The position numbers and the translations under genes were made by a program. Source: Amyloporia xantha (taxonomy: Eukaryota; Basidiomycota; Agaricomycetes; Polyporales; Adustoporiaceae). From it: a stretch of DNA of 64,000 nucleotides. The stretch covers positions 62,001 through 126,000 of the forward strand of contig JAYKKR010000009.1 in the NCBI GenBank assembly GCA_036971615.1, read 5' to 3'. Shown in pieces: positions 9,454-22,249 of the stretch (position 1 is its first letter; every line of letters starts with the position of its first letter). The notes beneath the pieces are model-generated. The model worked only from the letters and a program-made list of their open reading frames with translations, did no database searches and was not told the DNA's origin.

Positions 9454-12229
9454 ATGTCCGCCTCCAGCATCAACAGCGACATCATCATCGCCGCAGTGCG
9501 CCTGGAAGAGGCGCTGAAGTTTCTGCCCGGGAAGCGCGACGCGAAGTACAAGGTGTTTGAGAGCAACTTCTGGGAGGAAGTGGTAAGTGATTGTAACACA
9601 ATCAGGGTGAGCACTGTGGCGCTGAGTCTGTATAATGGCGCCTCTAGCAATCGATCTTCGCGAAGATCAAGGCGCTGGGAAAACACCGCAAGGGATTACA
9701 AGTGCCGCCGCTGTTGGTCAGCGCCATGGCGCAATACACGGTGGCGTCGCACAAGAAGCGCGGAGTGGACTTGACTGCCATCAAGGTTGACGACCCCGCC
9801 ATTCAAAGCCATGGCCTCTCCAAATACGTGTGGCATGGCGATTACATTGCCGAAGACCTCGGGGGCAACCTTTGGTGGAAAGGTGAGTGCACTGCAAAAC
9901 CATACGCCACGTCATCACTAACGGCTCAGCAGCGCTGTTGCGCAAGCGTACGAGCGAGGTTGCGCTGGGTGGGGATGCAGTTGCGGGGCCAAGTGGGGTG
10001 ACGGAGGAGGCAGAGGCGGGCGGGAGTCGAGGGAAAGTGGCGAAGAAGGGGGCGGATGACGACGCAGGGGCGGCCTCTAGAAGGTCAAAGGGAACGACGC
10101 CAGCGACGGACGGCGATGAGGGCGTCGTCATCGCGGCACCAGTAACGAAGAAGCCACGGCGCGGAGGGGCTGCAACGACGAAGCCGGGAACTAAGGCGGC
10201 ATCCAAGGGCGGAGTCAAGACCACCACTGCGAAAGCGGCAGGAGAGGAAACGACGGCCGCCCAGTCTGAGCCGCGGACGAAGACGAAGGCGGGGCCATCG
10301 ACGTCGAAGACGAACGAGAAGGCTTCATCACGCAAGTCTCCTGCGGGCAAGGATGATGACGCCAGGCAGACGCGGTCGAAGGCGAAGGCGGGATCGTCGA
10401 CGGGGAAGGGAAAGGGAAAGGCGAAGGCCTCGCCGGCGCCCGAAGATGACGACATGGACGAGGATGCTCAAGGCGAGAGTGAGGAGATGGAGGAGACGGA
10501 GACATTTGTCTCGGTGAGTACATTTACCAGATGCGCGGCAAGCGATGCTGACTGACATGCCTTCAGGCGATGCCTTGCGGAAATTGCGCCAAGGCCAAAG
10601 CTGAATGCAGGCTTGCTGTCGTGGACGGTCGGCGTTGCATGCGCTGCCTGAAGCGCAAGATAGGCTGCTCGATCGTGCCACACAACCTGAGCGGCAATCC
10701 GATCAGGGGCCCCTACGGTGCAGTCCTGGCAAGCAAGTATCAGGACGTCATCAAGAACAGCCTCGCCGATGGCATCAAGCCTCCTCCACCGCGCTGGGAT
10801 GAGGAGAGGAAGGAGTTTGTGGAGGATAGAGGCAAGCGGGGCAAAGCGGCGGCGAAGGGTTCGGAATCGAAGGCGAGCGATGAGATGGATGTGGATGAAG
10901 AAGAAGGGGAAAAGGTCGATGGCAAGGCGGGTAGCGCGGATGTCGATGCGAAGGATGACGCGGAGGTGGACAGCCAGCTGCGGGTGGCGTCAGCGACTAG
11001 CGATGCGGCTGCGTCCCGCCCAATAGCGCCGCTCCCGAAGACGTCGCTCAGCTCGATGAAGGCGTGGGTTGGGAAGCCACCTCCAGCGGTGGCTAAAGGG
11101 AAGGGCAAGGAGCGCGCGGACCGTCCTCTCCAGGAGGCAGAGGCCAGCAGCTCGAGCGATCGCTCGGCGCGGCTTGGGCTCAGGCCTGGCGAGGTAAAAT
11201 GTAAGTCGGCTTCACTCTTTCTGGACGGCGCGATCAACTGACCAAGTCAATGTGTGGCTGCCAGACCACCATGGCGAGTACCACCACTACGTAGGATTCT
11301 CCAAGGACCCCACCGCCATGGATGAAGGGGCGCCACGCGCAGGACCAGGAGCTGTCTCATTTCCAGCCATTTACGGCGTACCTCACTGAGCAAGGCCACC
11401 GACTCGAGAAGAACATCAACATAATGACCGCGTGGCAAGACCGCTTCGGTAGCATGGTCGACAACTTCCAGCAGACACTGCTCGCCATCAACAGGCAGCA
11501 GGTCAACATGACCGAGCGCATTGATAACGCTCGAGGGGCAGATTGGCGGCCTACTGGCAAGAGTGGAAGGCGCGGAGCAGACTCTGCAAGATGTGCGCTC
11601 TGAGGACTCCGTCGCTCGCATCGCTGCGCTCGAGGAGATGGTCACGGTTCTGCAGGACGATCTGCGCGCAGCCAAGGAGAACATGGCGATGGATCGCCTT
11701 GGTGCCCAAGTCGCGAACATGGAGGTGCGCGTGGACACCTTGATGGACAACGTGCGCGATGAGAGCAAGAGGACGCGGCAGGCGATGGCGGGCATTGAGG
11801 CAGGTGAGGCGAGATTACAGGGCTCATCGCGCAGTTTGAGTCAGTGCGCCGTGGACGTCGCTCGCCACAACGACGCGGGAGGCCGAGACGCTATTGGACA
11901 AGGCGCATCTGTCGGTGGAGCTCGTGCAGAAGGCGGAACAGGACGCGCAACGACGGCGCAAGGCGAGGGCGATCATGGACAGCGCTCACGAGGGAGCCAC
12001 TCCCATTTCGTGGTCTACCTCAGAGCGTGGCTCTGTAGGAGATCAATCGGACTTCACGAATGAAGCTCTGTCGACGCCCGCCGGTGGCTCCACACCTTCA
12101 ATCAGGCGTTTCTCCTTGGAGATCGACGACGACGAGATGGCGAGCGTGGCCGCGGAGGAGCGAGAGCCTGATGCCGCAACATCACCCGTCGCTCTCGAGG
12201 ACGCCGATATGCCTCCCGCTTCGCCTTAG
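9454..12229 (+). CDS. KDZ cargo gene B: Zn-cluster protein with coiled-coil C-terminus
   Basis: Exons are read as 9454-9582, 9648-9882, 9933-10513 and 10567-11200, then less certain exons to TAG 12227-12229. The N-terminus (VRLEEALKFLPGKRDAKYKV) is followed by a long Lys/Ala/Ser-rich basic linker. At 10573-10665 lies a six-cysteine cluster, CGNCAKAKAEC...CMRCLKRKIGC, spacing C-x2-C-x6-C-x9-C-x2-C-x6-C. This matches the Zn2Cys6 pattern of fungal DNA-binding binuclear clusters. After an acidic region comes a coiled-coil stretch (QGHRLEKNINIMTAWQDRFG, later ALEEMVTVLQDDLRAAKENM). Two one-base frame changes appear at about 11330 and 11520, so the 3' half may be damaged or have unrecognised introns. 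Likely a nuclear DNA-binding protein of the element. Its function in transposition is unknown. Confidence 0.65.
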
Positions 12230-12452
12230 ATAATTGTTTTTGTAACTTTGCTGTACGTTCAAACGAATGCATTGTGTACACTCTCCAGCGACCAGTAAGA
12301 TTGAGACTGCGATGACGGCAACACCCTCGGCATCACAGTGCGCCACGGGGGCTTGCACAGGGAGCGGCACGCCATCGCCATCCTTCGCAGCGCTGAGTTC
12401 AATCATCGCCATTGAATTTAAATGCGAGGTAGTGTACATGGGAAATAGTATT

Positions 12453-15400
12453 CTAACGGCGACCACGCGCTTTAGTGGGTCGGGGCTGAGCTCCCCTACC
12501 TGTCTTGCGTGATGACCTACGAATGGCGGGGGCAGGCTCGCCCTGCTCTTCCTCGCCATCGCTATAAGTCTCCGCCAGAGCCCGCTTTGAGCGACCCGCC
12601 TTTTCGCTTTTCACGAGGTTGGGGTGGTTTCTCTGCTTCCTCCTCCTCCTCCTCCTCTTCGCTCACGCGGTGACTTCGCTTTTTCAACTTTTCCTCCTTA
12701 GCTTTTGTCTTCTGACGAGTGTGGGTGGCGACCTTCATGTCGTTGAGAGCACCCGTGATCGAGGACCCGCCTGCCGTTGGCAGTGCCTGAATATTGATCT
12801 CCTTTGCCTGCCGAGCTGTTTGGCGTGTCTTGCGCTTTGGCACAGGAAGTGAGGGAGAAGGACCACGATTGGCCTCGCCATCGCTCTCGTCTTCACTGTC
12901 ATGATTTTCACGGTCGGAGAAATGAACCTGTAGGCCCCTCATATCTCGAACGGGTGAGAGCTGATTCATCGCAATAGGTGGAGAGGAGGAGAAATCCATA
13001 CTCCCGCGGCGGACAGTTGCGTCATTGAGCGCGATGGGGGAGGATGGTGGTGCGCGCCCTGGCGCCATTGGCGAGGAAGGCGGTGCGCCGTCAATTGATG
13101 GCGGTCTCTCTTCTAGTTGTGGACGCGGTCTCATACCCAAGGCGCGCTTAGGTATGGATGGAAAGACCGATCTTCCCGTGGTCATTAGCGGCCTTGCTGG
13201 AGGCGGTTTTCCTGTGACTGGAAACGGAAGCGAATGTTTTTGCGTGCCTCGCAGAGGTTCCGGCAACGGCGAGCTGGATTGCTGAGCTACTTGGCCATTA
13301 TGCGCGTCTCGCGATCGCCTTATCTTAGGGGATGTGAGGATTGGCGCGGCTTCCTCGCCAATGCCGCTGGCGGGTCCGGCGTACGACGCTCCTGTTCCGC
13401 CCGCAGGGTTTGCAAATGGCGAGGCTTCGGGCGGAGTGGGGAGGTGGACCCTTGTTGAGATTCCCAGTGGGCATCATGGGAGGGCGAGGTGATGGCTTCC
13501 CTGTCTGGGAACGTGGGGCGGTGGTGGACCATATTTCAACGCCGGTGGTGGGGCCTCCAAAGGTGTTGGCTGCGCCGCGGCCGCAGTGCTACTGCGGGTG
13601 ACAGAGCTACCTTCCATGGATGGCGCGTCGCCTTGCACAGATTGTGCCTGCTTCACCAGCGCGCACAACGATGATACATGCGGGTCAAGCCTCTGGGCAA
13701 TCACGGCGAAGGGTATGGCGCTCTCGCTGACATGGCGTGGAATGTCCGAAGGCGGGCGTCGGGATCCTGGAAGGCGAACTGTGCCGCCGTCAGATCGCGG
13801 CTTATCATGGCGATCACGAGGAGCACTTGTTCAATCATGCCGACGTCCCTGTCAGCCTGCCAGACTTGTTCAAATAAGGCTTCGAGTCGAGCCACTTCAG
13901 CACTGGATCGAGCCCATGGGCGTGGCGATGAACCATATAGGACAAGTGTCGATGCGGGTTGTGCCAGGTCACCCAGTCGGCGCCTTCCGGCGCCCGCTTT
14001 GTCGTCTTCAGCCCACTCTATCACTCACAAGGTAAGCCTTAGTTTACGGAGAAAATGAAGTCACTACCATCATGCGAGGCAGCGCGTCCACGATCACGCG
14101 AAATTCTGGCGATGGCGATGCCGCCTCCAGCCATTGCTGACGCCGTCTACGTGAGAGCAGCGCCCAATTGGGTGCGGCGCCTTTTGCATCTTCGCTGTCA
14201 TCATCTTCGTCGGAAGTTGACCCGACGTCGATGTCCAGATTGAAAGTCTCGTGCTCGGTGTCGTCGTCCACGGCGCTATCATCATCGGTGCTGAGACGTT
14301 GCACGCCTTTTCCCTTGCCGCTTTTCACCGCCTTCTTTTTCTTCTTTTTGGGGCCCGCCTTGCCTTTAGCGCCTTTGGGTGCTCTCGCCGCCTCATACAC
14401 AGCAGGGATTAGCTCCGAATCCTCGTCCCCTGCTCTTCAGGTATGCCTTGAAGCGGAACGCGCACTGCCCCTTGTTTGCCTCTTGCGCCGCTCTCCAATG
14501 ATGCAGGACCGCGATGATGTCCTTCCTGACCATATGCGACGGATCGTCGGGTGGAAGCCGTCTGGCACCATTCCTGCTTCTATAAATTCAGCCCCACGCA
14601 CTTTGAGCGCGCGCCAAGGGCACTTCTCTTTGGCGCTTCCTGCAGCCCGTTCTATGGCGCCATCAGCGTCTTTGTGAGCGCCGTGTGGATCAAGACTTAC
14701 GGTAGTGAGTAGACAGAAAGTCTCTGATCATGGATTTCATCACAGGCAGGGATGGCGCATCCTCGCCATCCATTGGCGGTATCAACGGGAGACCGCCATC
14801 GTCGACCAGCAGCTCTCGCCGTGTGCCGCGAGACGTTCCCTCTCCGTTGTCAACGCTCGCCTCGCGATTGCTATCAAATGCCTCTGTGCTGTACTTGGCC
14901 CATTTGACCATCGTATCTGCGTGCCAATCGTCCACCTTGGAAAAGGCTTTTCCATTCTCCATCTCATCGTTGAAGTCGTGTCTGTGAAAAGCGGTCAGAG
15001 CGGTGAGAGGCGATACAAATTGCCTGCTCACTCCTGAATGACGACTCTCCCATCAGGAGATTTGTAGCTACTCAACGTAAAGATCCTGACACCATGGCGT
15101 CGGTATGCCTCTCGAGCGTATTTCCTCAGAAACGGAATGAGCTCCTTGTCCGCTTTCCTGCGTCGCCATCAGCTGCCGTTAACTTAGCACAAAGGTCGCG
15201 CTCCCACTCACGCCGAAGATCCAGCCTTGACCTCTTTGGCGTCATTGTTGAACGCATCCGCCTTCATCTGGTAGTCCGCCTTGCGTCCTCATCCAGTTTG
15301 CCCCAATACTCGCTCACTACCTTGGTGTATGCGCCTATCTCCTGGTGGGCCAGACCTCGTCCTCCCGTCCTTTCGTTGGCCACCCTTAGCAGCTCTGTTT

Positions 15401-15722
15401 TGTGCTCCTCTTGATACATATCCCTCGCTGACCGTTTTTTCGTTCCAGGGATGGGCACCTGGGGTTCTACGATTCGGTAGTGGTTGCTGAAATAGGTCCC
15501 CAGGGACTATAGAAATGTGTGAATGACGAAGATGACAATGCCATGAACTGTTGGTTTGACCTTTTTCAGGCCATTTTTATCTGTCAGCTCTGCAAATTGT
15601 TCCATGAGGATATTGACAGCCTCATCGACAATGGGTGCCCTCGCAGTGCCTTTGGTGTTGCGCCATCGCTCTATTTGCTCTGGGATCTTGTCTAGATATG
15701 CCTGCAGGATAGCTATTCCCAT
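12453..15722 (-). CDS. KDZ cargo gene C: HMG-box-like, basic/acidic nuclear protein, partly decayed
   Basis: Starts at ATG 15722 (MGIAILQAYLDKIPEQIERW). The second exon carries KKRSARDMYQEEHKTELL and AYTKVVSEYWGKLDEDAR, which resembles HMG-box-like domains found in agaric transposon-linked proteins. Next come GVRIFTLSSYKSPDGR...HDFNDEM, then DWHADTMVKWAKYSTEAF and VRKDIIAVLHHWRAAQEANK. A Lys-rich stretch near 14340 precedes an acidic one, then LEALFEQVWQADRDVGMIEQ, a Pro-rich region, and a C-terminus with EEEEEEEE and SSRKTGRGAQPRPTKARGRR ending at 12453. Frame changes are suspected near 15285, 13720 and 12620, so this copy is probably not fully functional. Its 3' end faces that of gene B (224 bp apart). 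Confidence 0.5.
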
Positions 15723-15869
15723 GGCGAGGACAACAAGCAGACCGAGATGCTCTCAGGATGACAGACACTTGGGCACTCCCAACTGAACATTTGCCCAGAC
15801 GTGTCTGACCTCCGGTGATACTTTCGTCCTGTTCTAACCCCGCTGATCTCTCTTACACTGCAAGTGTCC
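15723..15869. promoter_or_regulatory. Divergent promoter region, genes C and D (TET/JBP)
   Basis: 147 bp separates the start codon of gene C (15722, minus) from the proposed start of the TET/JBP gene (15870, plus). It has pyrimidine-rich stretches but no clear TATA box. Confidence 0.45.
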
Positions 15870-17432
15870 ATGTCGGGGCAGACCCGACCGGCATCCCTCC
15901 GGCGGAGCGCGGCATCTCACAGGCCGAGGCCCCGGCGTAATGGCGCCGTGGTCGAGAATCGCGGTCCACATGCCAATGACGCGCCTCGATCACCGGATCA
16001 CGCCTTGCCGATCGGCTGGGCCTGATCTTGCCGGCGCTTGCTCAACGATGTGATCGACCAAACAAGTGTGCAAAGCTAATGGACATGCTGTTGCAGCATG
16101 GTCAGTAGATGGCAGATTGAGCAATAATGCGAGATGGGGCGTGTATCTCCATCCATCTCTTGTCTGTAAGCCATGATAGCAGGCAGCGGCTTGGAGCTCA
16201 GCGACACATTGGCAGCTTGCATGCGCGATATGTTTCAGTTTTGGCTACACAAGCTTCGGAATGCAGCCGGACAACCGAGAAACCCACAGCCTCCCACACA
16301 TATCCGCGCCGATATCGTCGTCGAATGCAGCCAGATCGCGCACCAGCTCGCAAAGGCATATATCAAACCTGGTGTGTACTCTTGGATGCTGTGGGCATCT
16401 ACTCATTCTGCGCTGACCGGGAAGTAGTGCGCTTATCCTGGGACATTGACCGCTATTCTGATGCTATAGGCGTGGGCAACACCGGACAGAACGTGAATCT
16501 GGAGGCGCAGCTCAAGACTAAATGGCCGCCTCTCCTCCCAGACACCACCGTGGTTCTAGATGAACCCTGCGTGCTCCTCGACCAGCACTCGCGCATCCTA
16601 GCATGGGTGCTTCCGGGCGTCCTTCATGTGAATCGCCAGGTGGGCGCATTCATCTTCCGCCATGCACCGCGCTCACTACGCTGTGTCGGCAGAGAGAGAT
16701 ACAATTGGCGATGGCCCACCTATCAACACAACTGATGCGTAAAGCCCCGGGGGTCAGTTGGCGAAACCATGAAGCATATTTCCGTGATCGATCAACCTGC
16801 ACCACACCTCCGGGGACTGTCAATCTGTCTCCAGGATGGCACGCGCTGGGTCACACGGTACGCTGACGATCCCTTAACTCTGATGACTGGCGAATGACGG
16901 CGCATACATCCAGGGCCCATTGGACCCAATGCTGCCTTCGGCGAGCTTACGCGATAAAGATGGCCAGAGTGGATGGCGATGGTTGACCGCCATCCGTGAA
17001 TCAGCCGCCATCCTATCCGCCATGATGTCCATCATGCATCCCGACCTGTATGCTGCGGGACATACATGCATGGAGTCGCTTCTTGGCGAAGTGGAGTATC
17101 CCGCAATAGTAAGCGCTTGGTCTTCGATCTTCAATGGCGTTCAGGTCATCAGCAATCGCGAGACGCCGCTACACCGCGATAAAAACTCGCGCAAGCAGTG
17201 GTTCGACCTTCTCACCACGGTAGGGAGCTACGGCGCATTGGAAATGCAGCTGGATGGTCCAAATATCGCTATAGACTACAAGGCGGGTAGCGTAGTTGCG
17301 CTTTGCGGAAAGCTTCTGCGCCATGGCGTTCAGAGATGCGATGGAGAGCGCATATGCTACGCTTATTTTATGAGGGACTCAGTGCATGCCGCGATGAATG
17401 TCAAGGCACCGCACTGGATGGAGTGGACTTAA
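15870..17432 (+). CDS. TET/JBP-family 2OG/Fe(II) dioxygenase (5-methylcytosine oxygenase), KDZ cargo gene D
   Basis: The C-terminal exon (from about 16911) is a clear fungal TET/JBP catalytic core. It has NRETPLHRDKNS, with the metal-binding HxD at 17172-17180, WFDLLTTVGSYGALEMQLDG, YKAGSVVALCGKLLRHGV (distal His 17322-17324) and ERICYAYFMRDSVH (2OG-binding Arg 17349-17351), ending at 17432. Upstream exons give SDTLAACMRDMFQFWLHK, ECSQIAHQLAKAYIKP, PCVLLDQHSRILAWVLPGVL and SPGWHALGHT, the usual order in agaric members. All catalytic residues are present. These enzymes oxidise 5-methylcytosine (or thymine in JBP) in DNA in the nucleus. The start at 15870 (MSGQTRPASLRRSAASHRP) is inferred, and a one-base frame change near 16010 is possible. 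Otherwise translation could begin downstream. Its 3' end meets that of the transposase gene with 73 bp between stops. Confidence 0.85.
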
Positions 17433-17505
17433 GGTTGCATACACAGATCTGTATTTGTGTCAAGTCTATGTTTGTGTATCTAGTAGGGTCGTGAATGGCG
17501 AACCA

Positions 17506-20500
17506 TCACACACATGTATTAAAGTGAGAAGCGGCATGCTCCGCCATGCGCGTCCACAGCGAGACCTGACGGTGCGCATAGCATACATGACCTGGAGGCC
17601 CATAGAGGCGGGAGCGCCATAGGTTCGCCTTGTTATGGAAGCTCGCCTGCGTCCACGCCATCTCTGCCGTGACCATGACAAACTCCTCCGCCCACCTATC
17701 CTTACGTGATTTTGCACGGAACCAGTTGACGCGATGCACTGGCGCGCTGCAGTCAGCATTGCGGGCATTGGACGGACCACAAGCGCACTCACACTCCGTC
17801 AACCAGTTGGACTGCGTTGAATCGCCCTCGATGTCTACGGTCCATATCCAGGACAACTTGTCCTGCCGTGTTCCTCGGATGGAGTTGTCGAGCAGCGCGG
17901 TGATCGCCTTGAGGTCATCATGTTGAATGGCACGGAAGCGCGCTTTGATGGCGTCAGTCGGATTCAGAGCGAGGATGGCGTGGCGGCTTTGACTGTAAAT
18001 GCGCACGTTCTCTAGCACCGCCCTCTGCGTGGAGATGACCTCGTCCCAGGACCGGAGCTTTTGGCGCTGGCTCTTTGCATGACGAACCGCCGTACGAAAC
18101 AGCACTGACTTGTAACCAATGGCGAGGCGAATCTGATGAAGGGCGTCATTGGCCTGCCCAATGCGCAAACTCAACTCCTCCGAAGCGATGTCCTCTAAAC
18201 CGCTGGCCACGACAACATCGTAGCCAAGCTGCGATGGAAGCGAAATGATGGCGCTCTCAGGCTGGATTCCAGAATCGATCTCACCGGTGTAAATCTCATC
18301 AAGAGGATTGACATCTTCCTCCAGTGCATCCCATTCAGACCCGTCATAAGCCTCTGAGGCGCCATCCCCATCGGGCTCGGCCACAAGTGGAATGTACGAA
18401 GCGGCTTTGGACTCGAATGTCACTATACGCTTCTGAAGGCGCTGACGGCGCTCCTCCAGTGCAAGGCGGTCCGCCACCAGCGGATGCCGGCCCATCTTCC
18501 GTTTCAGTTGGCTAATGACCAACCTAAGACCTGTTGTGAGCTTGGCACCCGATGTTCAATGACGCTACCTACTGCAATTCCTGAATCTTCATGCCCGTGG
18601 CTATCCATGCAGCTACGCCCTGATGGCGATGTTGCGATGTTTCCGTTTGCGTTAGTTGAAGTTGGATCTGCATCCGGGTGGGTGCTGCGCCACATCATTA
18701 ATCATGGCCGTACCCTCTAGTGTGCACTCTCACCCTTTCTCATCTGCACGTCAAAGACATCCATCGCGCTGATTTTAGCGTCACGCATGGCGAGCGCCTC
18801 GCCCTCAGCGGCTCGCCACTCTCCTAGCTGCTCCTCCGTGCTCGATCTCTCAATGAACTCCAACACATCCCCGCTCTCCGTGGCGCCGGCTTTGGCCTTT
18901 CGCCATTTCCTAACAAGGGTGTTCGCTGTTGAAGCCACAGTCAATCAACCTCTCCACCAATGTCAAGGTTGGCCCACCCATCCCGGTCAACTTCTTCCAA
19001 TTGGAATCATTCATGTGATCGTCAATGACTTCCTTTCTATGTGCTGTGGTCATGCCGCGTGTGCTACCCGAAATGAGATTCAACGGCGCCCAAAGGGTTT
19101 CAATCACTTCGCCATCAATCTGACCAGCACCGGGAATGAAGTTGGGTGAGTAGCGAGGAAAGCATGTGTCTTGATGGCCGTGGACATGAAACAGGCCTAT
19201 TCCGCGCCGTATCTCCACGTTCGGCGGCATGTGCAAATACTCACTCTCCCCAAACCGCTTCATGAGATTGATGCCGTATTGACACATGATGTCGTACATC
19301 ACCAGCAGCACCTGGATACCCGCCATGGTGGCGAGCACCTCGCTCAGCGCGTAATCCATGTTCATCTGTCTGATGGCGGGTGTAAGTGAACAAAGGAAAT
19401 AGCAAACCACTTACCTCTCGCCTTTCTGAAATCAACCACCGCATGCGGCATGAAAAACCCATGGCGCGCACAGGCCGCGGCGCCAATCCCCGTGGCTTCA
19501 AGGTTATGGCGATCTGCATTCGCCTGGTTGACGGCGCGATGATCGTGACAGAAGGATTTCTACATAGGCTATGAGCGTCCAACGGTTCATCCACTAGGAG
19601 TCGATCACGGACCTCTTTATGCTCGATGGCGACCGCGAGATGCTTCTTGTAGGTGTCATCGCCCACCATGAAAGCGTCGCCATCGCTGAGAATGACGTCG
19701 TCCTCTGGGCGACGCATCTTGAGATGCTCCGCGCTAAAGTTGCCGTCCATTACGATGCTCCTCATGTACTTCCATCTGCTATCGCGTTACACATGCCGCC
19801 CAAAAATGTCTTACATGGCTCACTGTACGGGGTCATCACGCCATCCGGAAGCGAGATTCACGCCAGGCTTGGGACATGCCGGGCACCCCAAAGCGAGGCC
19901 ACCAGCTGGTATCGCGTTGGAGGCGCCATGACCATATCCATGCCATTTGCGGTATTTGAGGTTTCGCCATTGGCGGGACACCCGCAGAAGCTCTCTGTAA
20001 CGGTTCTAGCCCCTTCTCAACGGCGAAAACAGCTTCATATGCACATAGCGGCTTACCTGCACTGAATGCGGGAACGCGGAGTTTGTGACACGTCGAAGCT
20101 TGCTGTAGTAATTCATCCCCGAGGTTTTGCACTCCTTGTTGGTAAGCAAAAAATCATCCAACACCCGAAATGTGAACGCAGTGCGTGGCCGCTTGGTGCT
20201 CCCAGGATAGAGGCCCATGTCCAATAGTTGCAGGTCTCGAGTGAGCCTGTTATCGCACCGACACCACACAACGTCCAGGCTATGCATCCCCGTAACATCT
20301 ACAATGGTCAAAGTGTCAAATGCGTAGTGACTTCGCGGCGCCGTCGAGTCCGCTTTGATTGGCTCTTCATCCTCTTCATTGTCCCCGGCGTCACTCACGT
20401 CATCGTCTTCGCCATCGCTATCAGCATCCCCATCCAGCGGCGTGATCGGGGACTCCGCATCCACACATGGTTCGCCATCATGCCCGAGATGCATCCGCAC

Positions 20501-21067
20501 CCCAACCTCCCGAAGTCACGCCGGTTCGAAGAACCCATCCGCCCACTTCTCCACCCGATGCAGCGGCATGCGGCGATGCGTCAACTGCAGGCAGTCCTCG
20601 CAATACACGGGGCGCCCAAAGCATTCCAAGCAGCGCCAATCGCCATGCGCATCAGCGCATTTGCTGCATCGTCTCTCACCTGGTGGAGCTTCTAGCTCGA
20701 TGATGTGGCTTAGATACACATCGCGAAGTGGAAGCCATTCGCGCATAAAGTCGTTCTGCGACTGCCCGCCTTCGGCGTTGACATTGAGCGACCCAAATAA
20801 GGCGACGGTACTCACCTTGTGCAGACTCTTCATCGGCATCACATCGTCAAACACCACATGCTCCTGCATCGGGTTCGGAATATGCGTCATGAGACGCGGC
20901 TTTAGAGGGGATTTCGACGGCGATCTTGATGCGCTTGTCGGCACATGCGCACGCGGTAGCGGTGCTTCCTTGGGAACGTATGTGACGGTGCCTCTTGCAG
21001 TTCGCCGTTCTTCGCGACGCACGAACACCGCATCGCCACTGACATGTTGCTTCTTCGTGCGGGCCAT
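17506..21067 (-). CDS. KDZ transposase (CxC2 cysteine-cluster type), cargo gene E
   Basis: Starts at ATG 21067 (MARTKKQHVSGDAVFVRREE). A CxC2 cluster at about 20690-20560 (RCSKCADAHGDWRCLECFG, YCEDCLQLTHRRMPLHRVEK) is followed by RMHLGHDGEP, TIVDVTGMHSLDVVWCRCD, TAFTFRVLDDFLLTNKECK, NYYSKLRRVTN and, after an intron, NRYRELLRVSRQWRNLKYRK and CPACPKPGVNL. Then come IVMDGNFSAEHLKMRRPEDD, CHDHRAVNQANADRHNLEAT, MYDIMCQYG, GIGLFHVHGHQDTCFPRYSP, GAGQIDGEVIETLWAPLN, HRKEVIDDHMNDSNWKK, and a C-terminal helical part (VNWFRAKSRKDRWAEEFVMV). This is the full KDZ domain order, with at least six introns. Acidic residues in MYDIMCQ and QIDGE are candidate catalytic positions of the RNase H fold. One in-frame TGA lies at 20516-20518 between FFEPA and LREVGVRMHL, so this copy is probably inactive unless read through. 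Confidence 0.92.
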
Positions 21068-21342
21068 GGCCGTATCACTGCGGACAGATGACAATTGGCT
21101 TATTGTGATCCATGACAGCTTCCTTTTCATACTGAATGGCGATCTCTCACGCCCCTGCCTCCTGATCCCTTATCAACAACGGATCATATCCACGCGATCA
21201 CCTTCAGATACTTGGCCGATGCTTATCTCCGACGGATCTTCGCCATGACCTTCCCTCGAGGCGATCACCCGATCCACCATCGACTCCTCAAATTCGCCTT
21301 GCATTTTGCCTTGGCCTACCAACCCATTCACCCCACGGCGCA
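21068..21342. promoter_or_regulatory. Divergent promoter region, genes E (transposase) and F
   Basis: 275 bp separates the transposase start codon (21067, minus) from the start of gene F (21343, plus). An ATG at 21245 opens a short frame that stops at 21348 and overlaps gene F, so it may be a leader ORF. Confidence 0.4.
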
Positions 21343-22098
21343 ATGGCTCTCGCCTTGAAGAATCGCGAACAGTCCCTCTCCAGCCTCATCGCTATCAACC
21401 GCCGACTGATCTCATACTATGCCTGGCGCTGCGAGCAGGCGCTAGCGACCATCATGTCTGTCGCCGCCGGTAGAGACAAGGTGGCTGGCTTCGACATCAC
21501 CTTGGCGCGGTGGGAGATTGGCCTCCGCATGGAAATGGTAAGCTTCGCCTTCCCCAACGTGTCTGCTCTGACGCTCAGCAGGAAGCCCTTCGCGACTGCC
21601 TTGGCCGCCTCGCCCTCGTCGGCGTCACCGACGTCGAGCTCCCCGACGTCGTCCGCAAGATCAGCGACGCCACCGTCTTTGGGGCCGTCCCACGGATCCA
21701 CGTCCTCGAGATACAGCCGTTCACGCCGCTCGCCTCGCCGCCATCCTTGCAGCTACAGAAGCTGCGCACAGAAACCGAGCCCGCGTGGTGGACTTGGCCA
21801 GACGACCCTCCCAGTCACCTTCCAGCATGGTGGAAGTATCCACTGCATGACAGAGTAAGTCGCCACCCCGCTCCCACCTTTTCAACACATTCATTCACAT
21901 AAATTGCATCGATTGCCGCATAGCGTCGCGGCGACACCTATCAAGTCAACTACCGCGATATGAGAGCGGTCAGCCATCGATTGGATGACGTCGAACGCCT
22001 GGTCACCCGCTTCGCCGAGAGCCGCCATCGCGATGCCGGCGACCTCACAAGGATGTTGGACGCCTTCAAAGAGGTGCTGTTGCCAGATGAGGAGTGAG
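21343..22098 (+). CDS. KDZ cargo gene F: small protein of unknown function
   Basis: Three exons: 21343-21537 (MALALKNREQSLSSLIAINR... to GLRMEM), one from about 21582 (QEALRDCLGRLALVGVTDVE ... WWKYPLHDR), and one from about 21924 (RRGDTYQVNYRDMRAVSHRL ... FKEVLLPDEE) to TGA 22096-22098. The reading frame is intact across canonical GTAAG/AG introns. The protein is about 205 residues, predicted mostly helical with a WWTWPDDPPSHLPAWWKYP aromatic/proline segment, and has no signal peptide or membrane span. I recognise no family. It is divergent from the transposase and lies next to the hairpin array, so a role as accessory or regulator of transposition is conceivable but unproven. Confidence 0.6.
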
Positions 22099-22249
22099 AC
22101 CGGGTCTCTGCGCGCCATGTCGTAGGTGGATCTCGCCGTCGTCTGTATGTATTTCTTGTCGCTGCCTTTATGAGCACGAGTGCATGACGTCCCCAGCGTC
22201 TCCCATTTGTTCAATGGACCTTGTCTTTAAGCGGCTGAATCACATTACC

